In this document: positions 34,819 to 47,577 of the stretch, in pieces
Layout of the letters: each line of letters starts with the position of its first letter
Numbering within the stretch: position 1 is the first letter of the stretch
Source of the DNA: Brugia malayi
Lineage: Eukaryota; Nematoda; Chromadorea; Rhabditida; Onchocercidae
Length of the DNA: 64,000 nucleotides
Assembly: GCF_000002995.4 (NCBI RefSeq)
Contig: NW_025062479.1
Coordinates: 6,813,221 to 6,877,220, forward strand
Direction: 5' to 3'
Translations under genes and position numbers: made by a program
Notes under the pieces: generated by a model
Told to the model about the DNA's origin: nothing
The model's database searches: none
The model's input: only the letters and a program-made list of their open reading frames with translations

Positions 34819-36811
34819 TTATAAATTTTTAGCAAGCTTAATTATATTCGGAATTTTCATTTGTAAATGTTGAAGGATATCAGGTTCTATAGAGCGAATA
34901 ATCATTTGCTCCACGGTGAGCGCTGTTTGCGTATACGAATCCGCAAAATTTTTCCTTGGAAATTTTGTAGACCACCATTTTGCCCTCAGTCCAATATTAC
35001 TAAACACAGCTTCGTAAAAGACCTGCAAACGCTTCCTTGGAAAAATCTCTTGCAATGATGATGAACAACCGAATTATGTTTTTCGTAGAATAATTGAGAC
35101 ATCAAACACTAAGTTGGATCATACAATTTCAGTTTTTAGTGTAATACTAAATCCTTCGCTTGATCAAATGAGGAACAATGAAATTTGCTCAAATGGGGAA
35201 AAAACGGTGCAAAACGATCTGACACATTCTTTAAGCAGTATAAATTAGGAACATCGTTTCATAGTATATTACAATTTCTATGAAATTTCAGGGATGCAAA
35301 ATATTATTTCCTACCACAATAACAATTATAACAATCTAATAAAAAAAAGAACCATTTGTCCAACTTCAACCACATCGGTTAAGCTTTCGGCAAATAGGTT
35401 GCCATTGTTGCCTCCCATCCAAGTTAAAATTGGACACATCACCTTTTCACTGCGATTGTTCATCACGCAAACCATTAAATGATCTGTCCAAACAATTATT
35501 CCTTTACCTGAAAAAACTTGATAAGGTGAATCGGAACATTTTTTAAATGATATGCAATGTTACAAAGCTTTATAAGAGAAAAGTAACCATTATCTTTTTA
35601 TCAAAATGGTCACCAAGTGTATTGTATTTCCTACCTCATAATTTCTAAGAGGACAAAAATATGAAAGTGAGCAATCCCGTAATTTAAGGTAAAACGCACT
35701 GTTATTATATTTACATTATTAAACTAGGGAACCAAATATTTTTAAATGCTCAGGCAGCATAACAGATTTGTTAGTCCTTTAAAAAAATCTCTACAGGCTC
35801 TACAGAGCCTATTTCTATGAGAACTTAAATGGTATAATGACTAAGCACATAAGAAGACATCAATTAAAATACCTCGTTCTATATGATCATTAGAGGAACT
35901 TTCATTACCGATAACACTCAGTACAGAAGACGCAGCAGCATTTAAAGCGGTAATTTTGCTAGCATATTCAGCAATCCAATTGCAACCACATCTAGGCGCT
36001 TGTGAACGAATACGAACTATGATGCTGTCACCAACAGCCAAATAACTATCCAATTTTATTACCTCGGATTGTTGAAAAGCTGCACCAGGAATGAAAACCA
36101 TACCTAGTTCACCATTGCAGGCATATGCATACGTTTCGGTTACTAATGTAATTGTGACAACCTAAAATACTTTTTTCTCCGATAAAAAAACAACTCATTT
36201 GGTTCATAACATCTTAGTTGTAAATCTCGCGATTACATATGCGATAAAACATTTGAGAACTAGAACTTCGAACTATATTAATCTTTAAATGATATTGCTG
36301 ATGCATTCTCGATAAAATGAATTCAATCCTTAAAGGTACTGTTTTCAATTTAAGTGAGGTACCTGTTGGAAAGTGCTGATCTGACGACACGGCGCCTGAT
36401 ACAAGTCATTCTTTGCTGACGGTGTTACCTGAATTAAAACCTCTACTCATGATCCAACATGAAGTTACAGTAGTTTTGCTGGTTATCAAAAACTATTAAT
36501 AACAGGCCTGAAAGCATCCACTCCAACTAAAGCACTAAACAATAAATTTCAGCAAACTTGAGAGAAAATTTTGGAAGTACCTTTGTGGCTAGCCACTGGC
36601 ATTCGTTCTTGCCTTGCTGTGGTATTGCTGTGAAATGAACGATGTCACCAGCCTTATAAAAAAGGGTCAAATCAGCACTGTGGCAATTTCTCGGAAGGGC
36701 TGAACACGGTGGGACGAACACACTTCCATACTTATCATTCGTTAAATAAGCGAACTTAACATCAACACGAGTTATTTGACCCGTTGACGAGATTTCTTTT
36801 TTCCTCTCCAT
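34819..36811 (-). CDS. Unrecognised protein with three copies of a beta-rich repeat
   Basis: Five exons on the minus strand (36811-36581, 36428-36363, 36161-35873, 35507-35353, 35022-34819) join in phase to 314 residues. The ATG is six bases behind a CATGCAG acceptor, a likely trans-splice site. Three repeats of about 65-75 residues share the plan strand-strand, then (A/V)GDxxxFxA/xVRI, then a closing W-x-A-x-K: repeat 1 ends FYKAGDIVHFTAIPQQ plus CQWLATK; repeat 2 ends YLAVGDSIIVRIRSQ plus CNWIAEYASK; repeat 3 ends VEVGQMVFYEAVFS plus AKWWSTKFPRK. The last repeat is followed by a helical tail ending KLAKNL. The periodicity suggests OB/S1-like or other small barrels, possibly nucleic-acid binding, but no family is recognised. 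Repeat 3 is split by an intron exactly after VEVGQM, which supports the splice model. Confidence 0.75.
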
Positions 36812-37656
36812 GCAGGCCTGCATGAAAGCAACGGTAAGGCACTATTTCTATATCAGACGAAGCACCAAATAAAGCAGAGCTAAATCGCAAAGCATCAAAT
36901 CTACCAGATCATCAATCATCTAAGTCATATGCAAAACTTCGCCCTTATAGCTATACATTATCAACTGGAATGAAAGAGAGCACGTAAATACAGCACTTGT
37001 AGGCAAGAATATACACATATATTATTTACGAAATTGTATGAAGTCAAATTATACATTTTACTCATCAAAATTCAGTTGGAAGCAAGCACCACACAATATA
37101 AATAGGTAAGAAATGAATGTAGCGTAACTCACAGTTTTATGGGATTAAGAGAAAAATATCCTGAAATTATGTATCACACTACTTTGCTTCTCCATTTCTT
37201 ATTCGTTTCAAAACAATTTTAAGGACGAATCCAACACAGTTACCATACAATTTATCATTTTGTAGAAAGAGAAACTGTTTATCCGTGTACATGAAGTTTG
37301 CTGGAACAAGAACAAAGGAACATCATACAAATAATAATGCAAATTAGTACAATCTTTTGACTTTACAAACAACAAGATATATTTCTATTATTTAATAGGC
37401 TTTCTGCATGTAAGCAAAACCAATCTAATCAGTAAATCCTAAGCAAAAAAAAAAAACTGTCCGCTGGACAGTTAAATAGGCGCTAAAACCATAATGAAAT
37501 ATAAATGAGCACTTAATTCAAAAGCAACAGAATATGGGTACTATGAATCGTTCATAGGTAAATGGTCGGCAAAGTGAAAAAAATAATTATTAATGACGAA
37601 TGATAACCACTTCTCTTTAAATTTCAGTTCCTTTAAGAGAGCAATTTCTACTCTCA

Positions 37657-37677
37657 AAAAAAAAAAAAAAAAAAAAA
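37657..37677. repeat. Poly(A) tract
   Basis: About 21 A residues on the plus strand in the spacer between the three-repeat and PAQR genes (36812-37930). I found no exon in that spacer. Confidence 0.9.
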
Positions 37678-37930
37678 CAGTAAGTAACTGATTCTGTGAC
37701 ATATCACAATAAAATGTCTGGAGCAAACAGTAAGTGGGAAGGCAAGGGTATCAATAGTAAACTTAGAAAATAATAAGAATCAAAAATCATTTGTATCACG
37801 TCACTTCCAAATTAATATAAATTGAAAAATTTTGACAGATATGCTGAAGTTAAAAATACAAGACTTTTTAATATTGTGAACGTAAAGAAGTTCGTTTACG
37901 ATTCCTAACTACACCGTTGCTCGTATCTCT

Positions 37931-40900
37931 TTACAATGCATCATGCACCGCTTTCTTCACACCTTCTACAATATGGTGAAATGCTCGCACAGCATCGTTG
38001 TCCATCGGGCAAGAAGCCCTTATTCGATGCATTGCCATTTCAGAAATCCCATAGTAGTGAACAAACGCAGCAATAACGACACATATGTGAAAGAGTTGAT
38101 GAGACTGGAACTGAAAATCAGAGCTAAATGGTCTTCTGATGTTTTAACTCACTCTATCCTAACGGAGGAAAGTAAATGATTTCCAATTACAATATTAAAT
38201 AATACAAATCTCTGAATTTGATTTATTATGCTAGAAAACATGCCAGAATATCACATTTTCCAGGAAAGAAGCGTTCCGGAATACGCGTAGCATACAACAA
38301 AGTGCCAAAAATATATAATGAGGCCATTAATAAGAGCCAGTGAAACGCTGCATCTTCGAACAATGTACGCACACCATCTGTGATCATGAAATGAATTGTT
38401 GGTACTACTCCTGAAATAAACTATATTATGAAGGCTCGACAGTTCGGTTATATTTCCATTACTGTTTGAAGACTGCCGAATTACAGGGATAGCTTACTTT
38501 TCAGTATTAAAAATAAAGGATGTCTGAATGTAAGTAAAGAAGTGCACTTTCTCAAAGTATGAATAATTTATAAAGAGGAAAAAGAAATTGTAATTAAACC
38601 AAAATAACAGAATAGGAAGTAGTCATATCAGGCTAGGAAATGATGTCAATATATGCAGAGTTGCCCTGATCTTCCTGAAGCTGTAAGAAATATTCAAAGT
38701 TAAACTACATATTACCACTACATCCCATTGCCAGAAAAACGCCAGCTCTGAGAGGTCGATATCTTGACTCGCTAAATTTGTCCCACAATGAAACAATCAC
38801 GGCACCCAAACCCAAAACACAGACCATCGCGATATAAGTTATTTTTGGCTCACGCCGACAATAAAAACCATAATATAGCCAAGGAACGAATGAGCCAATA
38901 ATCAACAATGATATACCCAAATAATCTAATCTGTAATAAGTATTTGGTATCGCGTAACAATTCGTCCTACTAGTGAAAATTTTTTTAATGTTGATATTGA
39001 AATTAATAAACTTAAAAAATGTAATGTTGAGGACATACTTGCAGAAAATCCGGACCACAGCAACTGAATGACAGCTAACTGTATGGAAGGTGAATGACAT
39101 ACCAAGACAAATAATTGCTCCAGCAAAAAAAAAGGAGAACACAACTTTCTCCTGGAAACGAATGTCGGTATCTGGCCGTGTCATAAACCAAGCAGCCAAC
39201 AGTGCAAATGCTAGACAGCCTACAAAATTTTTATTGGATTACAGCGAACCGAACAGATCACCCGGTAAAAAATATATATATATATATTTGTGTGAAAAGC
39301 ATAACCAAAGTCTTAATCGATTCCACGTAACTAATTCTCCTGCTACAGCACTTTTTTTTTAAACTGGAATTTTTTTTAAAAGCTTCTCACACAAATATAT
39401 ATTACCTCTGTAATTCCTTTCCAACCAGTACTTTCTATCCATTCTCTTTTTGCATTTATAAGAACCACTCCATACAATAATGAAACAAAAATTCTCCAGC
39501 TACAAACGTTTTCAACAAATGGTTCGGAGACGCACCAATTAAATGAGTCCAAATATTTCCAGTTTCAGTATGAATGGATAATATGCTACGGAAACATTGT
39601 GCAAAGCTTGGCAAAGGTGGCCGATGTCCGTGCCTCAAATATTCGTTATCTTGAAGCCATTCTGGTAAATATTCGAATTTTTGTACACGCCATGTCGCCT
39701 CCCAAGACTGTAAATCCAACTAATATCATTTTGAAATGTTAAAAAAATAATTCAAAATTGAACTGGAATATTAGCAGCTCTACAGTTCTAGAATGAAGCA
39801 TTGGTGTCAGAATACAAGGAAAATGCGTTGAGTTATTAGAGAAATCTGGCACATGTAGAAAAGCATATGAAAGTGATTAAACAGAGAAATAACAAACATG
39901 GACTGTCAATGTTACGAAAAATTCTAAAAAAAAGATTACACTGAAGAGGTACTATAAATTATATTTTTATAAGAATTTTCTTATTAAAGTCGAAACGTTA
40001 GAGATTTCATTGTAGACAACGAAAAAATTTGTTGGTAGCGCAAAATCTAAAAATGAAAGCTGGAAATTTCACTCTTAATACCTTTTTCACGAAAGGTTCT
40101 CCATCGTCATCCTGACCATACTCTGTTTTTACCTCAACCTATAAATATGAAAGTCAAATTCTGATTCATATGAACTCAGTACAGATTTAAATAATCAAGA
40201 AAAACGTTAGAAGTAAAGAACAATAACTGACACACCCAATTTATTTCCCATCGACTTTTGATTTATATTTGTATTATTTCCTAGAGAAACATTATTACCT
40301 CAAAATGTCCATCATCTTCGCCTTTCAAACCATCATCTAAGCGCCAATTATCACCACGTTTTCGACGATAATGAACATTTGTACAACGAGACAGAACTTC
40401 ATCGGAACTTCCTTCTCCACTATAAGTGTAACTGTGAGAAAGAGAACTGGACATAGTTCGTGACGGCAAAAGTGATTCTGAATCACTCTCTGAAAAAACT
40501 CCTTAAAGAAACGTAAATCAAACTACATCTTGACATCAAAATACCGCAAGACACTTTAATTACTGTAGCATATGATTTAGAAATAACTCACCGTCACCTT
40601 CGTCATCTGTATTGGGTTGAGAAGTAACAGTACTCCGAGTGACAACAATTTCAATAGGATCTCCGTGTCTTCCGGTTTTCACTACCTTGAAATTTTAGAA
40701 ATTTAAGGTCTCGGAAAATGGGGACTTCACGGCTTTAATAGATCTAATTTTATAGCTATATAAAAACTGACAAGTTAATAATAACCTTTATATGGTTACA
40801 AATATTTACTAACTTTCCATATAGCTTCGCATATACCAAAACAGTGAGAAAAAAAGTACCGATTCAAGAAATACGTACAACCAAAACTATACAGTTATAT

Positions 40901-41155
40901 TTACAGCAAAGCTGCAAGATAAACATAAAGGATCCATAACGAAAATATGCAACGAGAATAATAAAACACTGTAAAAATAAATACTTCGACAGTTGTCGAT
41001 TCTTCTAGCAAGTGTTCCAAATGACGTTCACGTGGTTTCCCATCGATCATCATTTCCTGAGCTTCTTGAAGAGCTTCATTAACATTCAACAAAAGATTCC
41101 CAGTCGTTATCCTACTATGTGATAAAGTTGCATCGTTTATTTTTTTACTGTCCAT
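37931..41155 (-). CDS. Adiponectin-receptor/PAQR family seven-helix protein
   Basis: Nine exons on the minus strand: 41155-40985, 40685-40592, 40489-40299, 40138-40082, 39719-39536, 39219-39039, 38930-38716, 38410-38244 and 38110-37931, giving 479 residues in phase throughout. A hydrophilic, Ser-rich, acidic N-terminus of about 170 residues precedes the PAQR core: EATWRVQKFEYLPEWLQDNE, SIHTETGNIWTHL, the Ser/His block MSFTFHTVSCHS, KLDYLGISLLIIGSFVPWLY, YATRIPERFFPGKCDI and the zinc-binding FQSHQLFH. Proteins with this motif set (AdipoR1/2; worm PAQR-1/2) act in membrane-lipid homeostasis with an intracellular N-terminus. Exon 8 appears to use a GC donor (CTG|GCATGT) giving CDIL-FQSHQ where the family usually has CDIW or FDIW. 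A TTTGCAG acceptor lies 33 bases before the ATG. Confidence 0.93.
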
Positions 41156-44100
41156 TATGTAAATTGTTGTGCTGCCACTTCAAAGTGTCTGCAAATTTAA
41201 TTAAGTTCATTATTACTATTTTTAACCCACCATGCAGTCAGATTAATGATTGGATGAGTTTCGGTTATAAAACGCAAAGGTTCTATAATTAAAAGACTAT
41301 TCTGCATGAAGAGATGTCTGTGACGTTAACAGACTAGTTGCAAACAGAGTAAGTGTTACTCTAATCAACGCATACAGTCAACCTTTTAGCCACCAACATT
41401 TGCAATCAAAATCAATCAGTAGAAGAGCAACTCGAATCACTACTAAAAAAACTATATTGATGTTCCATAGGAAAGATAAAATGTTCAGTGTCACTAAACA
41501 GTAATACATTGTACTGAGAAGAAGAGATGGGAACCTTCATCAATTTCTTTTCTCTTATTAAGACAAAAGAAAATCTTAAAAAAAAAAGGCCTCTTGTAAG
41601 AGAATTATCTCGGCGATAACAATAGGATGACACCGAAAGCACGAACAATCTCAGTAATAATTTTTAAAGCACAACAAAAGTACTTAAATCTCTCTAACCA
41701 GCTGTCAGCATGATAGCATAGTATGGTTAACAATAAACCTACAAAATTTGAAGAGGAAAGAAGAGAATTTTCTACTTTAAAAAATAGTACTGATGGAATG
41801 GAAAGGAAAACACAGCATCACCTCTGAACTCCTTCTACGCTCAGTTGAAAGAGCATAACTCGGGTCCCTTCCATCCCCCTAGCAGTTACTAGTCATACAA
41901 AAGTGACACTACAAACCGAACTCAAAAACCCCAACCACTGTCATCCACGAATTAACGAAAACTGAAATAGGGTTGATGAAGAGTAAGTGTGCAACACTGA
42001 TGTATTTCGTACCACTCTGCCTGGACCCGCCATGAAATTGGACACAGGAAAGGTACGAAAAGGATAAATCATGATGTGTGAAGTATGACGAGTGACAGGA
42101 AGGAAGAAGTGTGAGAAGTTTCTAGCAGTAGGAAACAGAGAGAAATTAAAAGCAGTGCTTCATTAAAGCGTAGTCATTAAATTGTAAGAAGATGCTAATT
42201 TTGAACGTTTGTTATGGTCTTTCCTGTCAAGCTACTGTTGTATTAAAAACCAAAATTGGTGCTTACGATCTGTTCGTTGAGTCCTTGTGTGCAAATACAT
42301 AATAAATAAGTGAATCTGTTACTTTCTTCTTTCACTTCAACAATTAATTTCAATCTTTATTAGAGTTGCCTGTTTGAAACCAATGACAATAAGGAAAGTT
42401 GAATAATGGATATCCCTGCGCTATTTAATATTTTATTGCGGTTTCGGGAAAATGCTGTTCCGTTGTTAAAATCACACCAGTTTATAATCAACTTATTGCT
42501 TTTTTGTTCAGTGGTAAATAACGTGTAGCAATGCCTGCTTTATGTAATTTACCTATCCAAAAAGTAGGACATTGCTTTTTGAGAGCAATTCAATATTGCA
42601 CAAACACGCATTGCTCTGATAAGGATTCCTGAGAATTGAAAGTAGTAATGAAAGAAAAGTTTGCTGCATGTGCATTTCAGGGAATCGAAAATTTTATTAT
42701 TCCGCGGAATATAAATATAATGAATATGGAATATGCAGAATACGTCATACTGAAGTAGCTGTACACAAAAGACAGACAAATCATGCAGCTTTTAGTAACT
42801 TAGAAAATCAGGTTTGATATTGCTTCGAAATCATGCCGGTTTCAGAGACAAAATTTATAGCTGGTTTTTATTTACAGCAAAGGTAGCAATGAAAACAGCA
42901 GGTAAATTCAAAGCGGATCAAAAGAGTGATGCAATATTCTTCAACGGATGCCTAGAAGAAGTTAATGCTACGACAGCAAAATATTGGCGTTAGAGCTATT
43001 GTTAAAGTTATTAGTTGCCACATAAAATTTGGAGTTGTTTTTGAAACCTTTGATTCTTTTTCGCGTCTACGAAAAATGCACGAGTTTTGTGTTTCCACGC
43101 TTAAAGTGTGCTCTTAATTTTTAAATTCAGTATTACATTTGTGCTTCTTGTCATCCATACAAATTGCATAAATTAAATATAAACACTTGGTTATTGCATT
43201 TTTTGAATGATGACAGGACCTCGAAACTGTCGTGCGGTTTTATACGAACAGAACATATGGTAAAATCATTTGGTGTTAAAAGAAAATAGCATAATATGAA
43301 ACGAATCACTGCTCAAATTTAAATAAATACAGAAAAATCAATAAATCATAATACCAGGAATGAACAATGAAAAATTTAGTCAAGAGAGAAAACAAATTTC
43401 CATTTCCATTCTTGCACTAAATTTTAAAGTTAGTAAATGTAGTTATAATAAGAATATGAGCAAGTAAGTATAAAATGGATTCAGAAATTACAAAGTGCTT
43501 CCCACATATCACGTGTGACATATGTGGCGTATACGAACATTACATCTGTATTTTGGTGTCATTATGTCATATGGAGAAGTATGCAATTTTTAAAGACATT
43601 TGATTATACTTTCATTATACCATTGCATTTGGAGTGATTCACTAGCCAACACAAATGATTTAATTAGTGGTGTTTACTTTCGAAATGATTTTATCTGAGC
43701 TCCCTATTGTTCATCATAACATTCACCACTCGAGTGAAGTTTCTTCCTACCTCATATCTAATTTTTTGTTTTAATAAAGTGCAAGCAAAAATATTCATTT
43801 GAACTTAAAATGCGGATATACTTTTCTAGTAAGTTGTATTTTGCAGATTAAAGGACCGATTAAAATTTGTGTCTCTCCACACATATATTTTTGTTTCTTT
43901 TTTTCCAAATTCTTTTTTTCAAATAAAAGCTATTTTCCAAATAAATGCCGGAATCATTCTATTTTGTCATAAAATGTCCATTACAGTTAAGAGTGTTTTA
44001 CCTAAGATATGAAAATTTAAAGTGATCATTAACGGTGGTATTTCTGTAAAACCGAGAAGTATGTGTTCAAGATCTGATATGTAGAGGATACATGAAAGTT

Positions 44101-47100
44101 TTTTTAGCTTTTGCATTACTAGTAAATTGTTAGCAGTTTCGCTACTAATAAAGAACTGAGGGAAAACGAAGTCCCGCACCAAAAAAGAGACAGTTGTCAA
44201 TTTCCTCTTGCTTTGTCATGTTTAAATGTTATCTTACTTTGAACATTGGTCATTCGCGTTATCTTTGATATCGAATCTCCGATTCAATTTTCAGTCTTCA
44301 ATCTTTTCACATTCGGCTTCACTGCTTGCTTAATCGTTCAAAAACGGTTGGTGATAAGAAGTGAATAATTAGCCCAGTGGAGATGATTTATTTGACAGCT
44401 CATATTCAAGTCACTTCTTCAGTTCAGCATGCAGAATACTAGTTGTAGATAGAGGCCTCTGTTCTTCTTGCAATGTGGGATATGGAGCTAGATTAGACAA
44501 CCCATTCCGAGAGCTCAAAGCAGGCAACTTCTGTACACATGCAAAGTCGAACCGCTATTTCATTTCATAGATGCATCGTCATTGTAATGACTAGTTATCT
44601 TCCATACATTACAACGAGCATCAAAAGTAAGAGAGTTAAAGGCAAGTGAGAGAATACTAGCTATACTAATGAAGTACTACCTGCATCCAGCATATAGCTT
44701 CGATAAAAGTTGCGAAATCGACTCACAGCTAGGTAAAAACAAAGCGAAAACAGTTCTGCACTGTATGTGTGCAAACATAAGCAAGTGCAGATGATGAAAG
44801 AGGGGTAGACCGCCTCAGGCCTTCTATGCATACGTCTGTGTCTGTGTCTACCTGTGTATGTGTGTGTGTATGTGTGGCGGAATGCTTATGTCACAGTGGG
44901 TGGAGGTGAGTATGACATTGAACAGTGCCGTAGGAAGAATTTGTATCTGCAGGAGCAGAAGTAGGAGTAGCAGGGACCGGAACAGTATCGATCGTGGCCA
45001 TTTGCAGTGGTCTGATTGTACCTCTAACCTACGCTTACTTGAGTGAACCATCCATCATTGTGCTTGCCGACGACTACAAATCATAACTGTAGCTGCTAGC
45101 TGAGTATTCTAAGCACACTGAACTAAAACGTCTTCTACTGTATCTTTGTTTTTTTAATTTTCTATTTATATTAAAGCAACTAGATGCTGAAGCTTGCTTG
45201 CATTCTCGTTAATCACTGTATCATTCATCATCTTATCATCGATTTATGATCTTTCAGGCATAATTTCATTGGCGGACAGCATATTTGCTTCTGTTGTAAT
45301 TCCTGACATTTTATTTTACTTTTTTATTATAATATATTATTCAAGGGTCCAAATGAAATAGGACAAGTGTTCAATGAAAGGTATATATAACTTTCATTCT
45401 TTAAACCATGATACAGGAATAAAAAACAAAAGTTCTTTCGAAAAAATCTTTCTGATTCACACTTAAACAGACATTTTCAACAGAACTATTATTTCTTTGT
45501 GATTGTATATGTGTAAGTGTCATCCGTTTACAAATGAACTTTTATTCGCCTCTTTACACGTGAGGCTACAGTATATTTTAGAGGTTAAGAATTTATAAAA
45601 TGCGAAGGATTTCGTGGATGTAATTATAAAGATTAAGGTTTCCAAAATTTTTGGAAACTATCTAGTACTGGATAAAACTAAATGGATAAATGGTTTGAGC
45701 CCGAACCTGACCTAGTTAGGACTGTAGTGATAGAATGATTTTTTTCCAATACAGATACCAAAATAGTACTAAAATGACAAAGTGGAGTGTAAAAAACTTT
45801 ACAACTTCAGTAATATTTCGTTTCTTCTGGAAATTTCCAGTGTTTAAAACTTGAACATGAATGAGATACACTTGAATGAGGTAAACCAATGGTAATGCTT
45901 CTTTCAAGTCTTCGTCTCCGTTTGATCACTTTGATGTACATTGTAGTCGAGTAAGCCTTGGTGATTAAAAATTGGGCTGGTTTTAGATAAGCATAAGTTT
46001 TGTTAATGAGCAGCAATGTCTGCGATTTTCCATTATTATCCTGGCAGGAAGTAACGTTGAAAATTATATTTGTATCAAAGTATTAACAAACAATAACAAA
46101 AGCAATAGTATTCTCATATCCCATGTATCGTGTCAGTTTTAAGGAAATGATGGAAAAAAAGTATCGCTGCTGTTCAGTTGAATAAAGCAAACTTACTGGA
46201 TCTGAACTGGTCATTCCGTCAAATTTATCCAGTTACTGTGTTATTGATATGACTGGTCGATTGCAGTTTGGTGAGACGGTATGTCGTCTGTGTTTGTAAA
46301 TAATGTGAATTGAATTGTGAGCCCCAGTGGCGTTTCTTCACTTCAGACTGCACACATTCGCCTGTCCTTTTGCTTAGTATCTCAACCATCCAGCTTCAGG
46401 ATGCCGGAAATTAACACGTGTGCAGGAAGCACTGTATCCGTTCTTCTGATGTCCTTTCATGACCTAAATGTATGAATATCATTTCAGACGGGTGACCAGG
46501 AGAATCCCGATACATTTCTCTCCATTCAATAGTAATAACAGGAGTTTTTCTCTACATATGCAAATGTAAACATAATATATCACTGTAAATTTATGAATAG
46601 GTTTATCGGCAAGAACCATAACGTTGTTACTTCCCTATTCAAGTTACTTTTTCTACGTTGAGACGTGAAAATAAATGAGATGAAGTATAGTACCCGAAGA
46701 GTACTATGTAACCCATAATTACATCTCTAGTTATCTTTTCTTTTTCATATTTCCATATATTTTCACTTTTTTCCATTTCACTTTTAACTGATCTAACTTT
46801 TCCATCTTCCTTTTTTCGTTGTTTTATGCATTTTCTCTTCTAAGTCTAGAGAAATCGTTGTATTTATAACTTATATGTAAGTAAAATGAACTAGACCATA
46901 GGAGCTAAAGCTAAATCGGCACTACTGTATTTATGTCTGACACACTTTCTTCTCTATAATGCTGAATTTTTAGATGTACTGAAATTCACGCAACTATTAT
47001 TTTTACATGGCATTATCTTGGCTTCTATGATTTCAAGCAGAACTTTTATTTGTATTTCTTTTTTAATTGTTCGGATCTTCAGTTCGTTCTGGTTTCACAT

Positions 47101-47577
47101 GTTACATCGAAAGCTTCTATCCTTAAAATCATTGTTTACATTTACGAAGGAGACATAAAGACGATTTTATTTACTGGTTCCATGCTACTGTTGCTGTGTC
47201 ATATTAAAACTTTCGTGTGTTCCCAAAAAGGAGCCTTTTGCTCATATATCCATGATACCACGTCGTTATGTTGCTCTTTTAGTTTCATATTAGCCGATTC
47301 CATGATTATAATTGATTTCTTAGCCTACTTTTTTTTGAACTTTGAGAAAAGAATATCCTGGTCGTGTCCGCAGCCATTTGATACACTTTCCCTTTTTTTT
47401 TAATTTTTTAACAATATAGTAACTTTTGACTTGTGAATTCCACATCTTATCAATACCACCAAATTCAGGAGTTTGCTTTGTCGGGATTTTAATGCCGATG
47501 CGTTTTGTCTACTTCCCTTTTTTAATGTTCTCATGTAAGCTAAATTGAAAATAACTTTATTAAGAAAATTATTTCAG
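41156..47577. other. 6.4 kb head-to-head gap, probable regulatory DNA
   Basis: No gene is established between the PAQR and AP-2 genes, which face away from each other here. The gap must contain both promoters and the missing first exon(s) of AP-2. Coding-like but unplaced pieces are 41412-41540 (-), a Ser-rich frame ending SSDSSCSSTD, and 46401-46469 (+), MPEINTCAGSTVSVLLMSFH followed by a GTATGA donor, whose phase does not match the next AP-2 exon. The section 44400-45070 looks richer in G and C than its surroundings and contains the TG repeat. Confidence 0.45.
44826..44877. repeat. Imperfect TG-rich microsatellite
   Basis: Mixed GTCTGTG/TGTATGTG units form one strand-biased simple repeat inside the gap upstream of AP-2. 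Confidence 0.85.

Noticed and set aside
44858..45046. 62-codon plus-strand frame rich in Arg/Ser
   Set aside because: Starts inside the TG microsatellite and owes its composition to it; no splice context.
46401..46469. ATG exon MPEINTCAGSTVSVLLMSFH as the first AP-2 exon
   Set aside because: Its GTATGA donor leaves phase 0, but the next assigned exon (47578) needs an upstream exon ending after one base of a codon. Kept only as a note.
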